Source of the DNA: Trichomonas vaginalis G3
Taxonomy: Eukaryota > Parabasalia > Trichomonadida > Trichomonadidae
Reading direction: 5' to 3'
DNA: 64,000 nucleotides
Assembly (NCBI RefSeq): GCF_026262505.1
Contig: NC_067208.1
Coordinates: 8,317,962 to 8,381,961, forward strand
Below, piece by piece: positions 40,282-52,140 of the stretch. The notes beneath the pieces were generated by a model. The model did no database searches and was not told where the DNA came from. It saw only the letters and a program-made list of their open reading frames with translations. Each line of letters opens with the position of its first letter. The stretch's first letter is position 1. A program made the position numbers and the translations under genes.

Positions 40282-42748
40282 TTATTTGTCTAAAGATGAA
40301 TCAAAATTTGTTTGTTGAATATTCTAAGATCAAACAAATATTTAGATGTTGGCATGCGACGCCAAAATTCGATTGATGAAGTAGAATATAATTTAGAAAG
40401 ACCTTTGTGATCGAAGTGATCGGTAAGTAATGAATCCAAGCCAACAATGTATGGGTCAATCATGTGACGAATGAATAATTCGGTCGAGTGGTCGTTGTCA
40501 AGACGATCAACTTCGATACCATGGTTACTAATCATGAATGCTTGAATAATACTGTAACTGAATTCAACATTGTAGTTAGTCAAGATGAAACTAGACCAGA
40601 TAAGTTGAAGTGTGACACATAATGCACGGATCTGTTTAGGACGTTCAAGGATGTCAAACATGTTAAACCAACTTCGTTCAAGATATTTGTCGATGTTATC
40701 AAGAACTTCTAAGTTACATGTTGGAAAAATACTAAAATCACAACCACGTGAACCAAGATTCTTGTAACGAATGTATGTAGTCTCTTGTTCAACAAACCGA
40801 CGTGAAAATGTGAATTCGTCAACACCAAAATCGTATTCGGAACAATCGACGTTCTCAAGAGGTGTTGACAATGATAAAAGTTGACGCATTTTCTCAAATG
40901 CTGGTTTGATAATACCGAAAAAGCGTGGTGATTTTCGTTCATAGCGTTGAAAGAGATTTGTGGTGTCAGAGATAATGGAAATATTGTTTTTGCTAGAACG
41001 GTGAAGAACTGGATGACGAAGGTCAACAAATGATAAGATTTGACATGAAATATCAACAATATCACAAAACAGTGTCATCTTGGACTTTTTAAGATTCTTC
41101 TGCATACAAAATGTGATGTAAAGGGTAACTAAACCAAGTGCACGAACTAAACGTGGATTAGATGTGTATTCCATAACGTGTGGAATGCATCGTTGACCAA
41201 TTCGGTCGGAATCTTCAATAAGTTTATGAAGAATTTCGTCTTGTTCAAGAGACAATGGGATATCAAAATGTGTTTCTTCGTTTTCTTTTGAACATTCTTG
41301 ACATTTGATTCAAGGTCCTCAATATAAAATGAAATTTGTCAATAGGTTCAGAAAAATGATGAACAAAGCGATGAATAAATAAATATGTATAAAAAACGGT
41401 TTCTCGAATATTATCAAAATGGATACTTTCGTTGAAGTTGTATAATATTCCTGAAATATGATCGTTTGCAATAGATTTGTCGCATGTGTCAACAAACAAA
41501 TCATTACAAAAAATTTTGTAAAGACCCAATATTTTGAATATGCTGATTCAAACTTGCCAAGATGAAAATGACAAATAGCCGAGTTTTTAATTGTCTCGTA
41601 ATCATCTGGTTTTCTGTGTTAATGCCAAATCGTTAATATGTTGTGCAATTTTCAATTCACCGATATCAAACAAAAAATCAGCAGTAACACGTAAAAGAAA
41701 GAATGTAGGAGAAATTTCGACTGCGCGAAGAATATGTTTGCGTGCTTCTTGTGTGAAATAATATCCTTTAGATCGTAAGATTAAATAATGACAATAATGT
41801 TTCCGGTGATCATTGTCAATTTGGCATCGTTCGATTGCATCGCTAGCTCGAAGTATGTCACCAACGGAATAAAGACATTCAGCAATGTAAAGCCAAATAC
41901 GATCTGTGTAACATTGTTCTGGAACACTCTTGAAGTCTTGTAATGCAAGTGAATACAAACCACGTGACATGTGCATCTTACCTCGTTCTGCAATAGACTC
42001 GAAGTCTGTTGGTGATTAAGGATAGCTTTGCTGATCTTAGAAATAGCTTCAAAGACATGTCTTGTAGATGCTAATGCGATCGAAAGAAATTTTAATGCAT
42101 CTGTTTCGATTTCTTGTGGAAATTCTCGGTCAAGATCTTCAATACACTTAGTCCAGCGACCGGACAAGCAGTACGCAATTCCACGACCTCGGTATGCTTC
42201 CAAGTTGTTAGGATCTTTATCGAGTATAAGTGAAAAGTATGTTAATGCAGATGCCAAACTGTTGTTTCGAAGTTCAGAGTATGCCGTGTCGATGTCGTAA
42301 TCTGATAAGTTGATTTCTTGATCGAAATTGATGTATGTGTCTATGATGTATGGAACATCGAACTTATGTTTCAAAATATTCGCTCGTAAGTTTTGATTTT
42401 TGAATTAAACTATTAATAATGCTTGCGTCTTTCACGTCAATAAGAATATTGATGCAGTACACCATATTTTGATTGCTTCTTGCTCGTTATTCATCCAGAG
42501 GTGAATAATTCCTTGAATGTAGTACAAAGTCCAATATTTTTCGATATCTTTTGTGTTTCTGCACATTTCTTGAGCGCTGCGCGTACAGATTCTAAATGTA
42601 GAAGACAAAGAGCTAATTTGAGATTGACCAAGACGTATTCGGCTGCTGTATTCGCTTGTCGTTGCTCTAAATCGAGAACATCCATAAGATTTGATACATT
42701 GCCTCTCTTCAATTCGGCTGATACATCGTGAAGAGAAGCAAAATTCAT
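40282..42748 (-). pseudogene. TPR protein, frameshifted copy
   Basis: This is the inverted copy of the intact gene at 55,668-58,139. The frame is broken at several places (near 42,535, 42,395, 42,010, 41,620, 41,320 and 40,960). The differences are single-base indels, so the fragments translate well in alternating frames. Confidence 0.9.
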
Positions 42749-43797
42749 CAACGATATTCTGCTGAATGAAAATCTTGATAAAATATAGAATTGTAATATA
42801 TAAATACTATTCCTTTTTATATAAATTTGTTCATTTAGCTCATTTTTTTTTCCCTTCTCCATTTTTTTTTCAAACATTCATTTGGAATAGGTGAGATCAC
42901 ACTCTGGCCAGTTGCGTTATGCATTTAAGTAAATAAGACAATCTGAAAGATATCTAAAAAAACATTTTACAATTGGTCCGGTTCAAGGAGTTAAGAGACT
43001 TTCTAATCAATATTTTTATCAAATCATGGTTGTGTTGCTTCTTGTTAGGCAAAATCTGATATTTTTATTGAAGTTCAATATTTACTTGAAAATTGGGATT
43101 AAAAGGATCAATACAATACAAACCAATATGAGTGAGTCTTATACTTACCATTCATTTTAGTTTGAAAGCCAGGAAATATGGTTTGATTCCAACTAGCTAA
43201 GAAATCTAATCAAATGATATATTCAAATGACATACATCAATAAGACATTGAGATGTCAACCATAATCATATCTGAACGCAAATTTTTTCATTAAAATTTC
43301 ATTTTCTTTAAGTAGTCTTTCTTTATTTATCGCAATGATAAGCCAATTCAACAACTTAGCATATGTTGGTCATATTGGATGGAGTGCACATATATTTTAT
43401 ATAATTCTTTATATTTGTGTGTTCACTAGAGACGTTAGCTACCATGATATATTCCATCGTACATTATATATAAATAGACAATAAATACCATGAAAATATA
43501 ATATTTTAAAGATATTTTCCATGGAAATCGGAGATATTTTTTTATTTTATGGCTGAATATTTAAAATTTTGTTCATTGGCGTTCAAACACATCTAACCTA
43601 ATACAATTTCATTAAGCGATTTATTAGTTCGATTGATGTCGGAATTGAGAATATCGTTAATTTTACGTCATTTTTTATCCAAGAATTGAACTTTATTTAA
43701 AATATTTACAAACTTTGCTTACTAATGAAAATCCTATACCGACCAACCAAAAAGTCGTTGCATGATTACATAATTCTGAGCCCCAATCAAAAGTGAA
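42749..43797. other. Intergenic (copy of 54,619-55,667)
   Basis: AT-rich spacer between divergent genes, holding both 5' ends. I see no additional gene. Confidence 0.5.
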
Positions 43798-44798
43798 ATG
43801 AAAATCAAACATGAGTTAGAATCAAAACTCCAGCCAAATCAGAAGCATTTACATCTAGATACATCTCCCAACAATATTTGGGTGATGTTTTATCCAGATA
43901 CAACAAATCCCGAACCAATTTCAGGTACAAACAAAGGTGTTACAAATGAAGGAGATTGCTTCATATACAATAGTATGTTTTTCAATTTACTTCGAAAACT
44001 GCTATTTATTTCCTAAATAATAACATGTTTAAATTTCTCATCTCTGATTGTATTTTTTCGAACTGTAGCTCTCCGAATCATGCTGGAGCAGTTCAAATTA
44101 CAGGGAGTGGTTCTGTTGTTCAATATAGATCTTGCTGCTATAAATCAATAAATAGGCTTCCCACAAATTCTGAAAATGGACATCATTCCTATATCAAATT
44201 AGATTCTTTCAATTATATAAATTATATTTTTGACTGTTCATTTCATTCATGTGGTAATATTGAAAATTCCCATACCAATTATCTTTATAACGGAGATATT
44301 GAAGTTAAATCAATCAACACAAGTGTATGCAAGGCCCAATATAGTTCAGGTATTTACATTATGTCAAATAATGTTCTTTGCAAAATAAAACAATCATCAT
44401 TCTATAACACAACATCTACTAATGACATATTTTGTATCGACAAATTGCATTTTGCTTTTTGTAATGTTTTGAAAAATGAAGTTCAAAATGGTAAAGGAAT
44501 ATTTATGTTATTCAATCCGCAGTTATCGAAAATTGCTCAATTCTTTGCAACTCAGGCAAATTTTTCATACTGACATTGATACTATACATGTTAAAAATGT
44601 ATTTTGCGACAAAATGAATGGATTATGATATGTATAAAATAGAGAATATTTGGAAACATATATCAATTATATCACAATCATTATTCTTCATATCTATGTG
44701 AAGGTCAATATCATAATCATAAAGAAGATACAATAAATAAAAAAGCCACTGAATCATTTCTGCAAATGAGTTTCTCAATTAGAAGATTGAGAGTATAA
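43798..44798 (+). pseudogene. Beta-helix surface protein, frameshifted copy
   Basis: This is the inverted copy of the intact 334-codon gene at 53,614-54,618. Single-base losses near 43,985 and 44,505 and later differences split the frame. Confidence 0.85.
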
Positions 44799-45313
44799 GA
44801 AATAGAAATCAGGAACATTTTTAAGAATACAAATCATATACATCTCTCATTGTTCTTCTTTAACTTATAAACTAGTTTATTGTGATATGAATTGCATAGA
44901 TTTCAAGATAATGTAAATATTTTTTTGTAAGGAATCATAATGCATTTATTTGATCTCCTTCGGGAAGCCTTCGATCAGGATTTTCATTGCGTTGTGCTCA
45001 GCATCAGGAAAAAAGGTGAGTGATTCTAAAACATATATTCACATGATAATATTTATTTCATATTAAAAATGTTAATGTTTTGATATGTTATTTAGCATTT
45101 ATGAGGTGCTTATTAACATCATCTATTTATATTTCAGTAGTCATGATAGTGGAAATAAAATCGCCTTCAAAAACAATGAATTATTTTTTGAAAAATTAAT
45201 AATAAGATAAATCTATAAAAATTAATGGTTAAATGAATGTTAAAAAAGAATAGGAGATTATTATCAAATATATATAGGTTTACTTATTAATATAATTTGC
45301 AAATATTCGGAGT
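44799..45313. other. Convergent spacer (copy of 53,098-53,613)
   Basis: AT-rich 3' spacer between beta-helix and monooxygenase copies. I see no gene in it. Confidence 0.5.
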
Positions 45314-46271
45314 TCAAAATACTGGATATCCAGCTTTGACCTTTTCATTGTATTCAGCAACAATACGCTCAACAACAGTCTTTGCGGATGTAATATCCTT
45401 GAATAAGGAAGCAATTTGTCCAATTTCGAGTTCTCCTTCCTTCATATCACCAAGGAACATTCCCTTCCTTGATCTTCCTCTTCCAAGTAAATCGCTTAAT
45501 TCTTTGTAAGAAGCACCACGATCTTCGAAAGATTTGACTTGTTTGTAGAAATCGTTCTTGATAAGACGTGTTGCGACAATCTTCTTGAGAGAAAGCATTG
45601 TATCGCCTTCTTTGAGGCTTGCGCAAAGCTTCTTGAAGTTTTCATGAGCAGAACTTTCTTGTGTCATAGCAAAAACGAGTTCCAACTTGAATACCTTCAG
45701 CACCAAGGGCCATAGCAGCTAACATGCCACCTCCTGTGCCAATGCCGCCTGCAGCAATTAAAGGAATATCAACTGCCTTGCGAACATGAGGGATTAATGT
45801 CATTGTAGATGTTTCTTCTGCACCATTGTGACCACCTGCCTCGAAACCTTCAGCAACAACAGCATCTACGCCTGCTTCTTGTGATTTAATTGCAAATTTA
45901 CTGCTTGAAGTAACGTGAACGACCTTAATTCCGTTGTTTTTAAGTGTTTTAGTCCATGTCTTTGGATTTCCTGCTGATGTGAAGACGACAGGAACTTTAT
46001 TATCGATAATAATTTTCATTACTTTCTCAACTTCTGGCAACATCATTGGAACATTGACACCAAATGGCTTATCTGTAGCTGCTTTGCACTTCTTGATATG
46101 TTCTGAGAGAAGATCTGGAGTCATACTGCCAGATCCGATTAATCCGAGGCCTCCTGCGTTAGATACAGCAGAAGCAAGCTTCCAGCCACTGCACCATACC
46201 ATGCCACCTGAAATGATCGGGTATTTGATTCCGAATAACTTGGTGATTCGATTACTTGCGTTCGAGATCAT
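45314..46271 (-). pseudogene. Nitronate monooxygenase, copy with one frameshift
   Basis: This is the inverted copy of 52,141-53,097, with one extra T in a T run (near 45,673) that breaks the frame two thirds along, just after the QVGTRF motif. Otherwise it is nearly identical. Confidence 0.9.
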
Positions 46272-46622
46272 TTTTTGATTTTTGTCTGGCTAACTATAGG
46301 GGGCTGCATTCAATTAAAATCTGTCACAATGACCTATGATCACCTGCATTCAATTATCTTATCTCAAATTTTTAAATTGACATAAATTAAAGTTGACAGA
46401 TATCACATTTTGATCATATTTACTTTCAATACATATTTAAATAACGGAAATTTCTCTCAATTTTGAGAGAAAACTGTTCTACCCATAATAACTAATATTA
46501 ACGAAACACAGTTAATGTTTAGAAATTTTAATTAAGTCTGTTTTCTCTCAAAATTTTATGAATAAGGTTCATTTTATCTCACCCATCAAAAATTTTTTAA
46601 CAACAAACAATAATATAATTTT

Positions 46623-47263
46623 GAATTAACTGGGTGATAATAATTAAACATTGATGATGAAACACCCAAAGCATGCAGTGTTTCATGCAAAAGTATATGA
46701 GTGTATCTTGTTTCTTTGTATTGTGGGATCTTCTTTACATTAATAAACATTACTGCTTGTAACGGTTGTTTGGTTTTTTTATGTATTTGAACAATGACTG
46801 TTGCTGCAGCAGTTTCCAAATCTCCAAATGGTCTTGATAAAACGCTTATGTGTAAATCTTTGTCTGTTTCCGATTTGTCACTTTCTTTGATATCTTTAAG
46901 ATTATCATAGTTTTTAAGTGAATATTGAGTAGTTACGTGTTTAACTTTTATAAATCTTTTTAATTGATTTGAAATTTCTGTTAAAGTTGATGTTAAAACC
47001 TCTTTTTTAGATTCATTGATGACATCTTCTGCGGAACAAATATATTCTGTGTTATTCCAGGTAATTTTGCCATTTTCTTTAGTGCATTTTAGAGTATCAT
47101 CATTATTAGCATTATTAACGTATTTCAAGTCATAATTAATTCTGATTTCCTTGAAATCGCTTTCAAGATCAACTTCAGCTTCATCAGGCTCCTTTTTTGA
47201 TTGCAGCTCCTCATGTATGCATGTATGTGCTGCATATTTCATTGCGATAACCAACAAAAACAT
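46623..47263 (-). CDS. GP63 (leishmanolysin, M8) metallopeptidase, N-terminal half
   Basis: The fragment starts with a short hydrophobic segment (MFLLVIAMKYAAHTCIHEE, likely signal peptide, with the CIH motif common near the start of M8 proteins), a propeptide-like acidic region, and ends soon after the zinc site HETLH (193-197) followed by ALG. The ~20 residues after HETLH match the family, then the sequence runs into arm B at 46,622 and the frame ends in unrelated codons. The missing C-terminal half is at 27,785-28,976. Both broken edges lie in a TTT run, and joining there keeps the frame. I therefore consider this one gene cut in the present assembly. Confidence 0.88.
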
Positions 47264-49387
47264 CTTTATGATGTTTTTGAATGCCCAATATAAAATTTAA
47301 TAGATATTTTATTTGAAATTTTTGAAGCGAAAATATTTTTAATCAATCATGCTCTAATTTTTGTTTAACCATGCTAGGATGTAAAAATATTATAGAAAAA
47401 TAACTTGAAATTTTAAGTGTCACTTTTATTTTAGCAAAAATTATTCAAAGAGACAACCTTTATCTTGCATTGAGTAAGTTTATGTCTGTTAGTGTCATTC
47501 TTTTTTAAGAGTTTACGTAAAAAAATAATTGCTTTTTATTGAATTCGAACAATCTCGGATAAAAAATGATAAAAATTCTGAAAGCCTCCTTTGGAAACGA
47601 AAGTTATTCATGTGGTAATGGAAAATATTCTGTAAATAAGAGCATTCTAAAAGAATATAAATAACAAAATTAATGTACAATTGAATTGAGAGAAACCCAT
47701 CTAGATTTTGAAAACAGAGGATGTGTAATCAATTCGTTTGAGATAAAATATCTCCCCATGCATTAGCACAAATAAATTAACATGAAATAATTGAAATAAA
47801 ATAAATTTGATTGTATTCAATACACATTATTTTTTATCAAAATTTGCCAAATAAATGAAAAAGATATTAAAGCTTTATATAATTCTAAATAACATAAATT
47901 TGGTTTTGAATCATTATCAAATTGAATTGCAGCCGATTAGTTTCTGAATAAATTCAATTGGACTTAAGTGCTATATTTACTTGTTTTCATTGATTATACA
48001 TGAATTCAAATTAAAAATAAATATTATTTTATTTCAATTTTTTGAAGAAAATAAAATGATTATAGACTTGATTTTGATTGATTTGATAAAAGTATATAAA
48101 TAACAAAATCCTAGAATTTAAGTGATGAGTATTGTTCTTCATACCATTCGAATTTTTGCAATCAATTCAAGCATTTTTCAATATTAAGTTCTCTCCGTAT
48201 AGAGAAATTGTGTGAGAACGAATTATATTAATGAAATGTTATATTAAACAAGTATTGTGTAAGTGAAATTTTGGAGATTATTTTTCAAAATCGTTGAAAA
48301 TATAGTTTTTATCAAATTTAAACTAAAGAGAAGACTTTATTTTACATAGTGTCTCATAAATGAACTGTAGATTTTTAGACAGTCCTGGATTCGTCAACAC
48401 CATTGTATTGATCGTGATAAATCTGTATATTATAGTAAAGCAAAAAGTTTTTTATATCATTAAATTTGAACATGTGGTATTAATGTTTTACAATAAACAT
48501 CAGAAACTACCCTACGTTCCCAACTTCTGGAAAACGGTTTTTCACCTTATGATCAGTTTCAGACACTTTGGAATCTCCCAAACTTTGATATTTGCATTAT
48601 GATAGAGAAACGTGTCTAGTTTAACGCACTGTTTTTTTAAAGGCAAATGATGATATCACATGAATAATTCAAATTATCAAATTTTGAAGTACCAGTCCAA
48701 AGGGTTAATTAGATCCTACACAGATGTGCGATAGTGAAACATATGTGTTCTTGATTTGAGAGTCCTACTGATAGAGGTATGAATCTCACAGCTTTGTGTG
48801 AGTGTGTCTGACACTTGTATAGAGTGGAATATGCGCCGACATATATTATATAATAACATGTAGTTGATAATTATGAAAAAATAGAATTTGATGCGAATGA
48901 TATTGAAAGTTGTTTTGTAATTGATATTTTTCTTATATGTGTTAATTAGTAAATGGCTTGTTTGTTTGTGATCGTACTGTGAAAAATGAAAGGTATTTTA
49001 AATTAAAAAAATGAGATTTTGAGATATCTCTAGAATTAAGAATTTATTATGTATTTGACTTTTATATAAATATGTGTAAAGGATCTCGATGTCTATATGC
49101 TTTAAATAAAATTAAATAAAATAGAAGAAAAAATTAAAATGACAAGAAGATATATGGAAATGTAATTTGTATTGTATTGTTGTTGGCAAAATGATTTTAA
49201 TACAAATTTAAGGATTTGAATGGATTTGAAATTAAATGATTTTTATTCAAGGAATAATAAGATTTTGAACTGGTTTTTATTTTGAGAATGTAAACTCCTT
49301 CCATAGGATATGTATTAGAAAGATCAATGTCAAACTTTTTGAAAGAATTGTTTTTTTGTTGAGTGATTTTCTCTCATTTGATAATAT
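47264..49387. other. Non-coding region, 2.1 kb
   Basis: AT-rich stretch upstream of the GP63 gene. It has an 80-codon frame at 48,360-48,602 without any recognisable feature. I see no inverted-repeat element. It ends in ATTTAA, the putative target duplication of the Maverick-like element. Confidence 0.55.
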
Positions 49388-49484
49388 ATTTAAAAAAAAA
49401 AAAAAAAAAAAAAGATAATATAGGAAGTTAGTGCACCGAGAGAGTCGGCGCGCTCGGGCTGTGCAAAAAGTGCTTCGGAGCTGC

Positions 49485-49594
49485 GCCCTCTAGCCCTGAA
49501 GATGTTAGTATAACTTTGTCCGGACAAGTAAGGGTCTATCGTCGCTACAGGAAAAGTTACAGGCGTTCCAAGGAAGTATACTTTGAGAAGCCTT
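49485..49594. repeat. Terminal inverted repeat core, copy 2
   Basis: The 110-bp core is inverted relative to 32,096-32,206, differing by one T. The outer parts of the two termini differ apart from the A/T tract. Confidence 0.9.
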
Positions 49595-49708
49595 CTTCTG
49601 GGTCGAAAACATTATATATTGTGTCGCTTTTCACAAATTATATATGTTTTCATGTTTTGTCACTTTTCTGTCACTTTTCAGGAAAAAAACATTTTTATTA
49701 TTTATTAA

Positions 49709-50479
49709 ATGAATTTTAAAAACCACGTTACCGTTCTTTGGAAATAAGAGTAGATGTAAAGATATTCTATTGAGAGAACTTAAGAAACTACGAATGTCTA
49801 ACATTTGTAGATTTGTTCGGGGAAGTTTCTATATATCCCATTTGTGCCATACAATATTCCCAGACTCAAAGATTATATCAATGACTTCGACAACTATATG
49901 GACCGTCTCAAACATATACCAGACACAAACAATATATTGAAAGAGTTAAAAGAAAGATACCTATAGGTAAGATGGAACGTATACCATTAGATAAGAAATA
50001 TTGTGAGAGAAGGTTTTGAAAAAAGCAGAATATATAGACTGGGATAGTATATCTGCTAGACTATTATATAGTGGTGCTATAAGAGTTCATGACATTGAAA
50101 CACTTATGTCAAACGTTTTATATCTTAACTATACAAATGTTTTCAAAGAGGACATAGAAAATATATTGAGGGTATAGAGTTTGTGAGATGTCGTTGGACA
50201 GAGTTGTATGAAAAAATATAAGACAAGGAAAATGTTTTCTTTATAGTGGACCCGCCGTTCTATAACACATGGGATTTTCAATACCAAGTAGACTGGACTT
50301 TGAGAGACTCTTTAGAAACTTTAGACGTTATACATAACCATCCATGCTTTTACTTTACATCCGATAAAAGTGGTTTGGAAACCGTTATGAGATGGTTAGA
50401 GGACATACATGACTATGAGTTTAGATATGATAAGATAGAATATGAGAGAGGTCCTATAAACCGGAGAAAAGTGTCATAA
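49709..50479 (+). pseudogene. Dam-type DNA adenine-N6 methyltransferase (frameshifted)
   Basis: Motifs of the D12 class appear in order across three or more frame changes: an N-terminal PFFGNKSR block (about 49,730), FVDLFG (S-adenosylmethionine site, about 49,808), an alpha-helical linker, the catalytic DPPF (50,249-50,260, motif IV, usually DPPY) and a C-terminal CFYFTSDKSGLETV plus RR strand. It would methylate adenine in DNA of the element or host. The frame breaks may be decay or sequencing errors, as in the neighbouring genes. Motif order and spacing make the family assignment firm even though the gene is broken. Confidence 0.7.
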
Positions 50480-50657
50480 CAAAGAAATTTTACTAGTAAG
50501 TAAATGTGGTTTGAAATAGGACTACTTGTTTTAGGTTTTTTCCATTGTGTCATTTATTATTTGACGTGGCAGAAAGATATAGAGAATATGAAGATGAACC
50601 AATGCCTGCAAATGTCCAGTATATGTACTCGTAAGAGATATTTTTATCTAATATTAA

Positions 50658-51030
50658 ATGGACGCACAGAACTTAGCGAATGCACAGCAACCTGGACAAC
50701 CAAACCCAGAGAATATTCCAAATGAAGTTAGAATACAAACTGCAATGGCAAACTATGGTCAAGGCCAACAGATGTACAAATGCAAACTGCCATGTCAAAT
50801 GACGCCGCGTTAGGTTTGCCACCATGGTATGCAAATATGAGATGGAAAGAGTTTTATACAAACCCTGAAGTGGGATATAAACAACTCTATGCAGATGACG
50901 CGAAACAGGAGTTGACCCAGAATATGTTTTCTACCAGAGGAGAAACAGAATGTATGAGCTCCAGTTAAAGAATGCTATGGAACTCAACAGGAAACGTAAG
51001 AGACAGGCGGACATTAGATTTTTACATATA
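50658..51030 (+). pseudogene. Small Maverick-like gene, Gln/Asn-rich start (frameshifted)
   Basis: ATG at 50,658 opens MDAQNLANAQQPGQPNPEN. After a frame change the text continues with ALGLPPWYANMRWKEFYTN and, in a third frame, a basic helix (NAMELNRKRKRQADI). The family is not recognised. Its position just before the amphipathic gene suggests they belong to one set. Confidence 0.4.
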
Positions 51031-51035
51031 GTAAA

Positions 51036-51273
51036 ATGGGTTTCTTCAGTAGTATTGGAAACTTCTTCAGAAGAGTTGGAAGAGGTATATGGAATGGAAT
51101 AAAAACCGTAGGAAGAGGAATTTGGAACGGAGTCAAAATATGGTAAAAGATAGGTCAGTTTGTTGGTATTATACCTAAAGACCCTGAACCAGAAGAAACA
51201 GCTCCTGTTATACAACAGCCTGAACCTGCACCACAGTCAGTTGGCAACCAAATCCAACACCTCAACCGTATTA
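51036..51273 (+). pseudogene. Tiny amphipathic helix protein with duplicated Gly-Trp motif
   Basis: MGFFSSIGNFFRRVGRG opens a helix that repeats GRGIWNGIKTV and GRGIWNGVKIW, then a stop appears in a likely indel and the frame goes on with a Pro/Gln/Glu-rich tail. Glycine-aromatic amphipathic helices at the N-terminus are typical of small membrane-active minor capsid proteins of adenovirus/Polinton-type elements; that link is analogy only. The stop near 51,146 may be an error. Confidence 0.45.
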
Positions 51274-51278
51274 AAAAA

Positions 51279-51790
51279 TTATATTTTTACCGTTCGATAG
51301 TAGTTGTATATGAAACTAAGTTCTAAGTAAAACGCATGGTATAATGGAACTATTCTCTTTCTTCCATCTGTTGTAAACCATACTTGAAAGTCTGAAATAC
51401 TTCCACTTGGTGGTTCGTATAACTTTGTAGGTTTTTCGTAAAAGTCATTTGCCAAGCATAAAAAAGAGTTTTGGGCGCCAGAAAATGAAGCATGAACAAA
51501 TAATAGCATCTGAGTCGAAAACATTTTCATATGTTCATTAGGGTTTTCGACTTCATAAAAGTCCGGGTGTACTGGATATGCTGCAGGCTGATTAACATCC
51601 TCATAAATCTATACCATGCCAAGTTGTTATATTTTGTAGAAATATAAACGTTTTCTCCAAGGTCTTCTATTTTTATGATTTTAACAGTTGCATTTTTCCG
51701 TTCATATATAATATCGAGATGGTACTCTCCCTCGTCAATGTTATACTGGTTTGCATATTCGATATAGATGTCGATTCTCTCTTATAGATT
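51279..51790 (-). pseudogene. Maverick-like gene, possible structural protein (3' part)
   Basis: Minus-strand coding text runs from the breakpoint at 51,790 (ERIDIYIEYANQYNIDEGEY, ENVYISTKYNNLAWYR) through one frame change near 51,610 to the stop at 51,279 (ISDFQVWFTTDGRKRIVP). Strand-rich with many aromatic residues, it would suit a beta-rich virion protein. It is on the strand and at the place expected for the end of the gene that is cut at 28,977. I do not recognise the family. Confidence 0.45.
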
Positions 51791-52140
51791 AAATTATATT
51801 ATTGTTTGTTGTTAAAAAATTTTTGATGGGTGAGATAAAATGAACCTTATTCATAAAATTTTGAGAGAAAACAGACTTAATTAAAATTTCTAAACATTAA
51901 CTGTGTTTCGTTAATATTAGTTATTATGGGTAGAACAGTTTTCTCTCAAAATTGAGAGAAATTTCCGTTATTTCAAATATGTATTGAAGTAAATATGATC
52001 AAAATGTGATATCTGTCAACTTTAATTTATGTCAATTTAAAAATTTGAGATAAGATAATTGAATGCAGGTGATCATAGGTCATTGTGACAGATTTTAATT
52101 GAATGCAGCCCCCTATAGTTAGCCAGACAAAAATCAAAAA

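Larger units (their letters stand above)
38545..46621. repeat. Inverted duplication arm B (error-rich copy)
   Basis: This 8.08-kb segment is the near-identical inverted copy of 51,791-59,869 and carries the same five genes in reverse order. Nearly every gene here has frame-breaking one-base indels, whereas the right-hand copy is mostly intact. Confidence 0.97.
49392..51790. mobile_element. Maverick-like element, second part (TIR end at left)
   Basis: It begins with a 22-A run (49,392-49,413) and a GC-rich 70-bp stretch, then the 110-bp repeat core shared inverted with 32,096-32,206. Plus-strand methyltransferase and small genes run inward; one minus-strand gene converges from the right and is cut at 51,790. 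The ATTTAA flank (49,388-49,393) matches that at 32,250-32,255 and would be a 6-bp target duplication, the size known for Maverick/Polinton elements. Confidence 0.7.

Noticed and set aside
48360..48602. 80-codon hydrophobic frame
   Set aside because: No homology signal, in an AT-rich spacer; likely chance.
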